Position numbers and translations under genes: made by a program. Under the pieces are notes generated by a model. That model was not told the DNA's origin. It did no database searches and worked only from the letters and a program-made list of their open reading frames with translations. From positions 1 to 40,186 of the IMG/VR virus record IMGVR_UViG_3300031749_000014: 40,186 nucleotides of DNA. One strand, given 5' to 3'. This stretch comes from a virus. Of the stretch, positions 9,101 to 16,087 are shown one piece after another (position 1 is the stretch's first letter; every line of letters begins with the position of its first letter).

Positions 9101-10033
9101 TTACATAAATTTTATTACAAACTCATCATCACTTCCTGCAAAGGTAAGACCCGCATCAAACACCCTTAATCCATTTCTATCCGCATACTTTAAAGAACTA
9201 AATGTCACCTTTGATGATGTGATTTGAAATTTGTTTCCATTAGCTGTTCCAACAACAAAAGATAATGATTGTTCTGTTGCATTCTCCCACTTTGACCAAA
9301 ATTCATAAGTAGCATTAGTAACAGCCTCTGGGTCAATGCTACCTTTTGGGTCTCTTGATGTAATCATTATCTCTTTCAACCCCTTTGGAGAATTGAGGTC
9401 TTCTCTTTCAGCAAGAGTATTGTCAAGTGAAAACTTGAAATCCTTTGCCACTGGAGAAAATGTGCCTATAGTGAGGTTAAGATTTTCAAGTATGGGTGGT
9501 TTTGAAGTCTGATACACACCACTAATCATAGATGCGTCTGTAGGTGTTTGATAGAGACCCCTCATAGTCCAATTGAATTTTCCATACTCACCCGCAACCA
9601 TCTCACAATCAAAGGTCCCACGACAACCAGTTATTTTGTGTAGCAAGCCATCATAGTAGATATAAATTGTAGCACTCTCAAAATTGGTTGATATGGGTGC
9701 GTATAAAGCTGTGTATGGTGCAGCAGCTCCCTGAATAGTTTGGGATAATCCGCATGCTCTTAACAGAGGTGCTACTTCTGGAATTATAGAGGTTGAACTA
9801 CCCGCATCACCTGAACCCTTCATTTCAGTCGTAAACTTTACATCGACTAATATACGCCCTATCGAGTGAGGCATTCTTGATATAGTGTCTCTAACGTAAT
9901 CCCTTGTTAGTATCTTACCATCAGCAGTAAGCTCTGGATTGGTGCAAAGTATCGCATTAGATGTCGTAGGCGATGCGTCTTGACCATAAGTAGTCTCAAC
10001 CTTTGCTAATAGAACTGTTCTCCTTGTTAACAT
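9101..10033 (-). CDS. Major tail tube protein
   Basis: The 310-residue protein opens with RRTVLLAKVETTYG, an N-terminal pattern common in long-type phage tail tube proteins (residues 4-20), followed by beta-rich sequence over its whole length. Size, beta content and position right before the tail chaperone make it the tube subunit, which polymerises into hexameric rings around the tape measure. The ATG at 10033 follows a strong GAGGAGG site and lies inside the end of the small upstream gene. The C-terminal ~80 residues could be a separate Ig-like or surface domain, but I cannot show this from sequence alone. Confidence 0.85.
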   Translation of the reverse strand: MLTRRTVLLAKVETTYGQDASPTTSNAILCTNPELTADGKILTRDYVRDTISRMPHSIGRILVDVKFTTEMKGSGDAGSSTSIIPEVAPLLRACGLSQTIQGAAAPYTALYAPISTNFESATIYIYYDGLLHKITGCRGTFDCEMVAGEYGKFNWTMRGLYQTPTDASMISGVYQTSKPPILENLNLTIGTFSPVAKDFKFSLDNTLAEREDLNSPKGLKEIMITSRDPKGSIDPEAVTNATYEFWSKWENATEQSLSFVVGTANGNKFQITSSKVTFSSLKYADRNGLRVFDAGLTFAGSDDEFVIKFM

Positions 10034-10196
10034 CTTTTATATCCTCCTCTTTACCCTGTTTTTTCTGTTTATTGAGGTCTTTCATAAAGTCCTCAACTTT
10101 GACCTTTTTACCTCCAACTAATACTTCACCCGTTTCATCATCAAACGGATAATATTTGCCATTTATCTCATAATAAGAACCACCAACTCTTATCAT
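9996..10196 (-). CDS. Small phage protein, unknown (tail module)
   Basis: This gives a 66-residue protein beginning MIRVGGSYYEINGKYYPF. I chose the ATG at 10196 because AAAGGAGG lies just upstream and the ATG overlaps the preceding stop as ATGA; a longer frame from 10247 would lie wholly inside the preceding gene. The first 35 residues look like small beta-strands with Gly-Gly turns; the remainder is a Lys/Glu-rich helix. It overlaps the tail tube start by 38 bp, so it is translated as part of the neck/tail set. No family was recognised. Confidence 0.65.
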   Translation of the reverse strand: MIRVGGSYYEINGKYYPFDDETGEVLVGGKKVKVEDFMKDLNKQKKQGKEEDIKDVNKENSSISKG

Positions 10197-10633
10197 GCCA
10201 CTGACCTCCTTTCCCAACAAGTTAATTCTAATTCTGCAAAGTGACATAGTATGTCACCAAATTCCCTTAACTCTACAGATAATACTTGAACTGGATTTGA
10301 ATCTATTACCTTTCCACCAAGGGTGGGGTCTCCCCTAAATTTATCACATATAGACTCGATCATTGACTGAAATGTCTTTTCAGACATTTCGTCATCTTTG
10401 AGGGAGTAAAATCCATAGATTTTAAAGGTATATTCCCTTTTATGATAGGGGTATGACTCTGGTTCTTCCAAAGTCTTTGTTCTTGTAACCATCCAACCAG
10501 AAATTTTCTTACCATATTTGAAGAGTGAGAGAAATGAAGACCAATTGGTCGACCAACGCATATAATCATAGACATTGCCTATGTTAAGACTATCTATCGA
10601 TAGCCTAACATATTCAAGTATTTCCTTATACAT
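10193..10633 (-). CDS. Probable tail terminator / neck protein
   Basis: The 146-residue protein lies between an HK97 gp10-like protein and the tail tube, where tail terminator (tail-completion) proteins are usually encoded. It begins with a helix (MYKEILEYVRLSIDSLN) and continues with alternating strands including YTFKIYGFYS and QVLSVELREFGDILCHFAELELTC, an alpha-beta arrangement seen in tail terminators. It overlaps the gp10-like gene by 40 bp. The sequence alone does not show a decisive motif; the function is inferred from place, size and fold pattern. Confidence 0.6.
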   Translation of the reverse strand: MYKEILEYVRLSIDSLNIGNVYDYMRWSTNWSSFLSLFKYGKKISGWMVTRTKTLEEPESYPYHKREYTFKIYGFYSLKDDEMSEKTFQSMIESICDKFRGDPTLGGKVIDSNPVQVLSVELREFGDILCHFAELELTCWERRSVA

Positions 10634-11088
10634 TCTCTAATATCCCTTGTTAGTTTTGTATGCAATTCCTTAACAAATTCTTTCCATACATTGAAGAAAA
10701 CATGTTTGCCTGGAATTCCTCTTTTAGCTATAGCAAGAGCGATATTTCTAACAACTCGTAAATCATCAGTCCCTAATACCATAATCACCCATCTTCTAAG
10801 TCTTGAATTTTTACCATGAGGTGGCACTTTTGGTGATGTTCTTCCAAATTCCACTGCTTGAGAGTATATTGCTCTTGAGACTACTCTTCCGATAGAGACC
10901 TCATTACCTAAGATTATGTCTTTACCAATCTTATCAATAAGCTCACCAGTGACTTTTGGTGCTTTTTGAGTGATTTGGGAATAAATATATTGGGTATACT
11001 TATTTGCAAGTGCTGATTTAGTGACCCGAAGTGCTTTCAGTAATACAGATGTGATATCGGTAAGAGCAGTGCTTTGTCCAATAGCCAA
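10594..11088 (-). CDS. HK97 gp10-like neck/tail completion protein
   Basis: This 164-residue protein shows the gp10-like pattern: an N-terminal helical half, the central AIYSQAVEFGR (about residue 90) and the C-terminal PGKHVFFNVWKE, close to the family's 'Y...vEfGt ... pP.pFl..a'. Such proteins sit at the head-tail junction and are needed for tail attachment. The start used is a TTG at 11088 behind AGAGGTGG. No ATG lies nearby in frame, so the exact N-terminus is uncertain. It follows a 64-bp gap after the beta-rich gene at 11153. Confidence 0.75.
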   Translation of the reverse strand: MAIGQSTALTDITSVLLKALRVTKSALANKYTQYIYSQITQKAPKVTGELIDKIGKDIILGNEVSIGRVVSRAIYSQAVEFGRTSPKVPPHGKNSRLRRWVIMVLGTDDLRVVRNIALAIAKRGIPGKHVFFNVWKEFVKELHTKLTRDIRECIRKYLNMLGYR

Positions 11089-11152
11089 CCTGCCACCTCT
11101 TTATATAGAGTAGGGAAGCCTTCCCCATGAGAGAAAGACTTCCCCACTTAAA

Positions 11153-11554
11153 TTATTTGTATTTATAAGTTATCTGTAGCCTATGTTTTGGATAAGTCAT
11201 ACCAGTACCAACAAGAGAAAGAACCTCACCAAGAACCTCGCCTTGACTAACATCAGTGCTTGAAAGTGAAAGAGCAAGCGGAACTCTTGCACCAGCATTT
11301 TTACCCGATGTGAAAGTATATGACGCCAGGTCCGCTGTTCCAGTTCCAGAGGCTCCATAGTTTCTCAATGATATAGTAATCGTGTTTGTATCTTGACCAG
11401 TGATAGCGGAATCCGCAACCAAATAGACAGAGGTAATGACTATATCTTTGGGTGCTACAAAACCACCAGCTGTCTGAGCTGTATTTGCACCCGCAACATC
11501 AGGTAAGCAAACAGTATCTATTAACCCTGCATCTGCAAAAAGATATTTAGACAT
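11153..11554 (-). CDS. Beta-rich capsid-associated protein (decoration or head fibre)
   Basis: This gives a 133-residue protein rich in Thr, Ser, Gly and Ala with alternating hydrophobic strands and almost no helix. It lies directly after the capsid gene, where phages place decoration or head-fibre proteins. The ATG at 11554 has a strong AGGAGG site. The phrase 'ITSVYLVADSAITGQDTNTITISL' corresponds to a strand-turn-strand pattern also seen in the small beta-rich protein at 29979-30323, so the two may be related folds. No enzymatic motif is visible. Capsid decoration is inferred from location and composition. Confidence 0.6.
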   Translation of the reverse strand: MSKYLFADAGLIDTVCLPDVAGANTAQTAGGFVAPKDIVITSVYLVADSAITGQDTNTITISLRNYGASGTGTADLASYTFTSGKNAGARVPLALSLSSTDVSQGEVLGEVLSLVGTGMTYPKHRLQITYKYK

Positions 11555-11564
11555 ATTTCACCTC

Positions 11565-13754
11565 CTATGCTGTTGATTTGACCATGCCACGATAATCAGC
11601 CACAGTGACACCCCATACATGGTCAACCCTATAAGCAATCTTATCCGCATAGAACATTGAACCTGATTCTGGGTTATCTGCTCTCAAAACCCTTGGATTC
11701 TCATTACCATCCAAGAAACCTACAATGATCGTTGGACAATCCTTGGGGTCACACACTGCATACCAAGTTGTTGATGCGATATCCCAATAGCTAACTATGA
11801 TGTAGTCAGTTCCATACTTCTTAGCTATGATGTTTGGAGTTGTTGCATTCTCATCAGTAGCCTTTACAAATACAGTTGAGTTACAAAGCTTGAATGCAGT
11901 ATCTTCTAACCCTTCTGGAATTACCAACCATTTGGGATATAAACCTAATGGGTCTGATGTCGTACCATATGCCTTTTGAGATGACATTGCCCTTTTAACC
12001 GACATAAACCCCGATGCTGATATTGCATTAGAGGCTAAGAGGTTATTATGATTGGCGTGGAAAAGTGAGGTACCATCAGCATATGTTGGATTGCTCACAA
12101 AAATACCATTAAATATAGCCTTGTGAAGTGTCAAAGCCGCCGCCCTTGCAAGTTTAACTGGTATTCTCCTTAAGGCAAGCAAGTCATCATTCCTAATCAT
12201 CTCAATAGTCACAGTCTCAATCAAACCCCTCTTTGTTGCCTTTAAGGTAACGGCCTCTTCAGTTCCAGAAGTACCAACCTCGGGGTAATTTTCTCTTTCC
12301 TTGACTTCGGGTAATTCATCATAACCCGAAGTCTTTATCCATTTGTACTCCTTGAAATCCGTAAGTGGTACTATATCACTTACAACGAGTTTCCACTCCT
12401 GAAGCTTAGGCATTGCATACTCTTTTAAGACAGCCCTATGAATAGCATCTCTTAAAGCTACTGGAAAATCTGAAGATGATAAAGATTCTGTCATCCTCCT
12501 TTGACCCTTCTGATGACAGCTACTTATTTCACCAGTTATCTTACTATCTCCAGTAAACTTGATATATGCTTCCTTAAGAGATGCCTTGCCCTCAATGACA
12601 TCATCAAGCATCTTATACAAGGACTCACCTTCTGACTCGGTTATCTCAACACGAGGCGAGAACCCCCAATCCTGCTTAAATGATGCCTCAATCCTTACCA
12701 ACTCATCAATCTTCTTGTCAATTTCCTCAGTAGAATTATACTTGCCAGCCATAACAACTTCTTTAGATGCCGATGATAATTTGGTCTTTGATAACGCAGA
12801 CTCAAGATACTCCTTAAGTCTCATATCCTTAATCAATGATTCCAATTCAGAAAGTTTTTGCCTTACATCATCATCAGTTGATTCCTTATCAGGTTTCGGA
12901 TAATCAGGATAATTAGGATACTCAGGGTAACCCTTTTTCTTTTTCTTTTTCTCCTCAATGAGATTAACAAGAGCTTGCAGTATCTCCTTACAATGCTCAA
13001 CATTCGACAACTGAGAAATACACTCCGAAATAGCAGATTTTATAGCATCCATATCTGCTTGGTCAAAATCTTCGACAGACTCACCAATAGCTGAGAGAAA
13101 AAGTTTGGCATGAGTATCCCCAATCTCTTCACCTGAAAATCCCTTTACAAGATAATAGAGTTTGTCCATTTTGCTCTCCTTTACTTGTATTTTAAACAAA
13201 ACCGAAGTAGCAACCCTCAAAAACCTACCCCCCGCCGCTGGATATGTGACCAAATCAACAGAATTAATATCATCTAAACTCTTACAAACAATCCCTTCAC
13301 TGGTTCTCTCAGTATCACCATAGGCATCAATAGAAAAACCAAACATGTTATTAAGTGCATTGATACCATCTTCAACTATAGAAGAAATCGTCTTCTTTAA
13401 CCAATCCGCAGTCACCTTGAAGGTCGCTACAATACCCCTAACTATCGAACCGTCAGGTTTTCTAAACTCCGTAAATCTTGGATTCTTAAAATAACCCACA
13501 AAATTTTTAGCAAAACCTTGTGGAAACCTGCGCTTAACATCATCAGGTAAGTGGTCAAATACCTTACCCAAAAATTCATACGCAAAACATTTAGCATATT
13601 GGAATTTGTCTTTTGCATTCTTAAGAGTATCATCTGGAAATACAACACCATTAAGAGATTTGCCAGACTCAATAATAACAACATCAAATTCATCAGGAGT
13701 CGGAGATTTTGCCTCCATTATCTTCCCAAACCCTAACTGAATCCTACCAAACAT
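11565..13754 (-). CDS. Prohead protease - scaffold - major capsid fusion
   Basis: One 729-residue protein holds three parts. Residues ~10-185 resemble phage prohead serine proteases: a His at about 68 (FDHLP), a FGFSIDAYG strand with the presumed catalytic Ser at about 141, and the closing SVDLVTYPAAGG that is typical of the family. Residues ~190-430 are charged and helical, scaffold-like, with a KKKKKK and repeated Tyr-Pro linker (about 269-287). Residues ~435-729 form a Mu T-like/HK97-fold capsid protein with LFHANHNNLL. The capsid protein would be released by its own protease. I start at the ATG at 13754; a TTG at 13763 lies at the predicted -10 and is unlikely. There is no ribosome site, so the mRNA may be nearly leaderless. 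Confidence 0.88.
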   Translation of the reverse strand: MFGRIQLGFGKIMEAKSPTPDEFDVVIIESGKSLNGVVFPDDTLKNAKDKFQYAKCFAYEFLGKVFDHLPDDVKRRFPQGFAKNFVGYFKNPRFTEFRKPDGSIVRGIVATFKVTADWLKKTISSIVEDGINALNNMFGFSIDAYGDTERTSEGIVCKSLDDINSVDLVTYPAAGGRFLRVATSVLFKIQVKESKMDKLYYLVKGFSGEEIGDTHAKLFLSAIGESVEDFDQADMDAIKSAISECISQLSNVEHCKEILQALVNLIEEKKKKKKGYPEYPNYPDYPKPDKESTDDDVRQKLSELESLIKDMRLKEYLESALSKTKLSSASKEVVMAGKYNSTEEIDKKIDELVRIEASFKQDWGFSPRVEITESEGESLYKMLDDVIEGKASLKEAYIKFTGDSKITGEISSCHQKGQRRMTESLSSSDFPVALRDAIHRAVLKEYAMPKLQEWKLVVSDIVPLTDFKEYKWIKTSGYDELPEVKERENYPEVGTSGTEEAVTLKATKRGLIETVTIEMIRNDDLLALRRIPVKLARAAALTLHKAIFNGIFVSNPTYADGTSLFHANHNNLLASNAISASGFMSVKRAMSSQKAYGTTSDPLGLYPKWLVIPEGLEDTAFKLCNSTVFVKATDENATTPNIIAKKYGTDYIIVSYWDIASTTWYAVCDPKDCPTIIVGFLDGNENPRVLRADNPESGSMFYADKIAYRVDHVWGVTVADYRGMVKSTA

Positions 13755-13760
13755 GTTTAA

Positions 13761-13789
13761 CAATTAACAAATCAAAAAGTTAATGTCAA
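13761..13789 (-). promoter_or_regulatory. Capsid-operon promoter with late-type operator
   Basis: On the minus strand TTGACA (13789-13784) is followed after 17 bp by TAATTG (13766-13761), then TTAAAC and the ATG at 13754. The layout and several exact stretches match the upstream regions of the lysis and terminase genes. The dyad GTTAA/TTAAAC overlaps the -10. The -10 itself is weak, so an activator may be required. Confidence 0.55.
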
Positions 13790-13818
13790 GTGAAGTTAAA
13801 TAATTGATAAGAAAAATA

Positions 13819-13940
13819 AGGGATAAAATCGAGGAGGGTAAAACAAAGGGGGGTAAAATAATGAGGAGGGTAAAATAACAAGAAGAGGGCAAAAATAACA
13901 AGAAGGCTAAAATAACAAAGAGGTTAAGATAACAAGAAGG
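13819..13940. repeat. Degenerate ~17-bp tandem repeat upstream of the capsid promoter
   Basis: About seven imperfect units based on GGGTAAAATAACAAGAAG begin near 13819, 13836, 13851, 13868, 13887, 13905 and 13922. Purines dominate the plus strand. The array ends about 30 bp upstream of the capsid promoter's -35 box, so it may be a set of binding sites for an activator of the capsid operon. No coding frame is implied. Confidence 0.7.
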
Positions 13941-14330
13941 GTATGCTAACCCCTTGCTTGCCTTCCTGCATTAATCTTGTCAAGCTTATCTGGTATATTT
14001 TAGCCTTGCTAAACAGAATTGCTTAAATTTTTGATACTGGAAAGTATTTACCCGAGGATTTTTGATACCCAATTTAAGCAAAAGATTGAATCAGACTATG
14101 GGGGTATAATGCAAGAATTAGGGAATGACGTAAGCAAAAGGCAAAAGTAAAGGCTGAATAACATAGCCTCTCACATATCTCGGACCTAACACCTACGATC
14201 TTGCTTGGGATAAAAACAAAGAGTTCACATCAGAATAAAGACTGGATAGAGAATCACTAATCAAAAGGCCACTACAAAAGAAGTTCCATTGGATACACTT
14301 TCAGGATAGTAAGTTTCAAATGGATAACAG

Positions 14331-14492
14331 TGGAAAGGATACCAAAAAACAACAAAATATCCAGTAAACATTGCGTGTGCAATAGTGGTTGGGAAGGCTA
14401 TACCCCTCTTTTTCGAGCCTACCTATAAGGATGTTATTAGGCTTAAGGCTGAAGAAAAACAAGCATTCTATGAAATAAACCTTTGCTTATAA
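14331..14492 (+). pseudogene. Transposase-like remnant (uncertain)
   Basis: A 53-codon stretch without a start codon reads WKGYQKTTKYPVNIACAIV and then GKAIPLFFEPTYKDVIRLK before a TAA at 14490. The pattern (strand of small hydrophobics, then G.AIPLF) resembles the core strands of IS4-type DDE transposases, but I cannot identify the catalytic residues. Upstream codons in other frames also look protein-like (about 14190-14330), as expected for a frameshifted remnant. The function is unproven; random open sequence remains possible. Confidence 0.3.
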
Positions 14493-14703
14493 CTCAAAGC
14501 TTTTTATTATCCTTCAGCCTTCGGCCTATGGCCTATTTTTCATTGCGAGCCTACCTATAATTTTTTCTTTCCTACTTTTTTTGCATTCAATGTCCCAAAT
14601 CAAAACCGTATGATATTTCATACATTTTTGGGGGGTATTTATCGGTGCAAAGGCAATTATTTTTTGTTACTTTGACTTTCAAATTGAAGGCTTGGTGGTT
14701 CAT

Positions 14704-14727
14704 ACCACTATATATTGTGGTTTTTTT
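14704..14727 (+). terminator. Terminator-like hairpin
   Basis: ACCAC at 14704-14708 pairs with GTGGT at 14717-14721 and is followed by a run of seven T (14721-14727). The stem is short and AT-rich in the loop, so termination strength is doubtful. Confidence 0.35.
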
Positions 14728-14763
14728 GAGATTTTTTGATATTTAATACAAGATATATTGATG

Positions 14764-14853
14764 GCGTAGAATGCCCAAATTTCGCATTTCTCACCTTGGT
14801 CAATATGATAAGTCATGTGTACCCAAAAAAATCGAAATATGACGATTCTACGC
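14764..14853. repeat. Palindromic element A (left flank of cassette)
   Basis: Arms of 21 bp at 14764-14784 and 14833-14853 are inverted repeats with 17 of 21 positions matching, starting and ending GCGTAGAAT/ATTCTACGC. The left arm plus 6 bp (14764-14790) is a 25/27 match to 16088-16114. The interior (48 bp) is not coding. It resembles a small hairpin mobile element or an end sequence of a larger one. Confidence 0.65.
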
Positions 14854-14864
14854 AATCGTTTTTT
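14842..14864 (+). terminator. Short hairpin followed by T-run
   Basis: ACGATT (14842-14847) pairs with AATCGT (14854-14859) across a 6-nt loop, with T continuing to 14864. It overlaps the right arm of element A. It could end transcription from the decayed region before the cassette. Confidence 0.4.
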
Positions 14865-15139
14865 CCAGTCTTTTTTGAAAAATACTAACTGAAGCAAGAG
14901 GTATGCCATATCTGAAAATGTAATGTTGCAAATATCACACACACTATGAAATACATTACATAATAAAAAATGTTATTTATCAAGCACTTATCCCATTTAT
15001 GTAATTCATTTCACAGTTGCAATTTTACAATACTATATGTAGTGGTTTTTGCTGGTATCAATACTGATAAAATGTATGATAAAATATTTGATATTGGTAT
15101 AGGAATTGCTTTATATATATTTAGAAAGGAGGTGAAAAA

Positions 15140-15337
15140 ATGAGAAAGTATGAAATCCAAATTGATAGAGACAATATCTATATATCCAGGGATTTTCCCG
15201 AGCTGAAACGCAGAATTTCCAGACGGGTTCTGAATTGCAGCGATCGGGAATCCCTGATCCGCTGGGCCAAAAGAGACATACTTAGGGAAGCTCAGGAAGT
15301 TTGGGGCTTCCCTAAAAAAAGAAAGGAGGCAAAATAG
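15140..15337 (+). CDS. Small cassette protein 1, unknown
   Basis: This 65-residue basic, helix-rich protein starts at an ATG behind AAAGGAGGTG, the best ribosome site in this part of the window. The middle reads ELKRRISRRVLNCSDRESL, and the C-terminal end is Lys/Arg-rich, which would suit RNA or DNA binding; no family was recognised. GC content is visibly higher than in the phage genes around it. Two strong hairpins lie inside the gene (15238-15264 and 15282-15315, the latter a perfect 10-bp stem), so structure continues into the coding sequence. It is followed 7 bp later by a 15-bp stem. It is likely co-transcribed with the gene at 15472. Confidence 0.6.
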   Translation: MRKYEIQIDRDNIYISRDFPELKRRISRRVLNCSDRESLIRWAKRDILREAQEVWGFPKKRKEAK

Positions 15338-15343
15338 ACAAGA

Positions 15344-15385
15344 GGGGGAATCGTGAAGAAATAGATGCACTTCACGATTTCCCCC
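15344..15385 (+). ncRNA. 15-bp hairpin in the leader between the two cassette genes
   Basis: GGGGG plus AATCGTGAAG (15344-15358) pairs with the complementary arm at 15370-15385, with a single extra T bulged and an 11-nt loop. It begins 7 nt after the stop of the first gene. No T-run follows, so it is not a standard terminator; mRNA stabilisation, processing or protein binding are possible roles. Confidence 0.65.
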
Positions 15386-15393
15386 AATTGACA

Positions 15394-15457
15394 TAAGGCT
15401 TGATACAAGCCTTGGGTCTCCCACCTTTGGTGGGGTAAGGGCAGTAAGCAAGCCTTA
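15394..15457 (+). promoter_or_regulatory. Mutually exclusive stems before the second cassette gene
   Basis: TAAGGCTTG (15394-15402) can pair with CAAGCCTT at 15406-15413 (3-nt loop) or with CAAGCCTTA at 15449-15457. A third hairpin, CCCACC/GGTGGG, sits at 15420-15434. The second copy ends directly before the GGAGGG ribosome site (15459-15464), so switching could change access to the start at 15472. This is the geometry of a translational switch; no ligand or known class was recognised. Confidence 0.5.
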
Positions 15458-15471
15458 TGGAGGGTGAAAGA

Positions 15472-15969
15472 ATGAAACAAGAAATTCAAAAAAATGAGAG
15501 GGGCTTTTTCTTCTTCGAGCTCCGCTCAGGAGCTCATAACTATATTCGCACCCGCATCTGGGTGCATCGGGATCTGGTCAACGAGGAGGAAACTCTTGAT
15601 TTCCCCCTTGTGGGGGCCAAGGTCGTCAAAACCCCCAAGGGGGGGCTCGTTCTCCGCCCAGCGGAGAACGAGCATTGGGTTGCCTTGATCACTGAAAGAT
15701 CAGGGTATAGAGGCACAGCCTCAATCTCAGTTGAGGCTGTGGAAGGAGGAGAAGTTGAGGTTATAACCTCTGGGAGAGAGTTTCATTCTCCCAGGGGGAG
15801 CCTGGGCGAAACGGCCTGGGCTTTAATCAATGTAAGAGGCAAAATCAGAGTCCGCGCCCACATTACGGGGCGTAGGATTTCCAAAAATGATTTTTCCTAT
15901 ACACTCTCTCCCACTGGGGAGAAAGTGGAAGAAATATGTGAAGAGGTAGAAAAATTCCTCACTCAGTAG
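15472..15969 (+). CDS. Hairpin-packed cassette protein 2, unknown, beta-rich
   Basis: The start is the ATG at 15472, 7 nt after GGAGGG; an in-frame ATG at 15457 overlaps the switch stem and lacks a site. It encodes 165 residues, mostly alternating hydrophobic strands: GFFFFELRSG near the start, LVGAKVVKTPKGGLVLRPAEN in the middle, and TASISVEAVEGG further on, ending in a Glu-rich helix. No family was recognised; a small beta-barrel or jelly-roll, for example a virion or nucleic-acid-binding protein, is plausible. GC content and codon choice differ from the phage. Almost the whole coding sequence folds into successive hairpins, so its codons are constrained at RNA level. A terminator follows at 15997. 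Confidence 0.6.
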   Translation: MKQEIQKNERGFFFFELRSGAHNYIRTRIWVHRDLVNEEETLDFPLVGAKVVKTPKGGLVLRPAENEHWVALITERSGYRGTASISVEAVEGGEVEVITSGREFHSPRGSLGETAWALINVRGKIRVRAHITGRRISKNDFSYTLSPTGEKVEEICEEVEKFLTQ

Positions 15970-15996
15970 GATTCCTAGGTGGAAAATCAAATATTC

Positions 15997-16022
15997 AGCC
16001 CGCCATAAAGGCGGGCTTTTTT
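15997..16022 (+). terminator. Intrinsic terminator of the cassette
   Basis: AGCCCGCC (15997-16004) pairs perfectly with GGCGGGCT (16010-16017) over a 5-nt loop, followed by T to 16022. It lies 28 nt after the stop of the second cassette gene and closes the transcript. Confidence 0.9.
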
Positions 16023-16087
16023 ACTCAAATCGTTATAGCCTTTTTTGTAACATCAGACCTACCCCCCAAAAAATAGTATCTGTAATT

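Larger units (their letters stand above)
13943..14763. other. Gene-poor region with decayed coding sequence
   Basis: No intact gene with a ribosome site is visible here. The region holds stretches that read like protein for 20-50 codons and then hit stops or frame changes (about 14190-14490, plus strand). It also has a 15-bp direct repeat (14414-14428 and 14546-14560) and a 16-nt inverted pair (14439-14454 with 14512-14527, two mismatches). A six-bp hairpin lies at 14608-14623, and there is a terminator-like hairpin at 14704-14727. It looks like an old insertion that has decayed. Confidence 0.45.
15189..16017 (+). other. Dense array of RNA hairpins spanning two genes
   Basis: About twenty stems follow one another on the plus strand. 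Outer limits and stem sizes: 15189-15199 (4 bp), 15211-15232 (5), 15238-15264 (11, one bulge), 15282-15315 (10, perfect), 15344-15385 (15, one bulge), 15395-15413 (8), 15420-15434 (6), 15517-15535 (7), 15548-15565 (6), 15578-15599 (7, bulge), 15603-15616 (5), 15645-15673 (13, perfect, 3-nt loop), 15683-15705 (8, one wobble), 15714-15741 (11, perfect), 15757-15770 (5), 15770-15794 (8), 15799-15822 (9, two wobbles), 15855-15872 (5), 15873-15899 (two 5-bp parts), 15902-15927 (10, one mismatch), 15997-16017 (8, terminator). Nothing like this density is seen elsewhere in the window. The transcript would be a chain of hairpins. Confidence 0.8.

Noticed and set aside
14700-14942. 80-codon frame on the minus strand
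   Set aside because: It covers palindromic element A and a T-run; it has no ribosome site and no protein-like pattern.
15072-15143. 23-codon leader peptide ending at the start of the first cassette gene
   Set aside because: Its stop overlaps the ATG (ATGA), which is attractive, but there is no ribosome site and the length is too short to support.
15011-15489. Minus-strand frames opposite the cassette genes
   Set aside because: Long antisense frames arise because hairpin-rich, GC-richer DNA gives complementary open frames; none has a start with a ribosome site.
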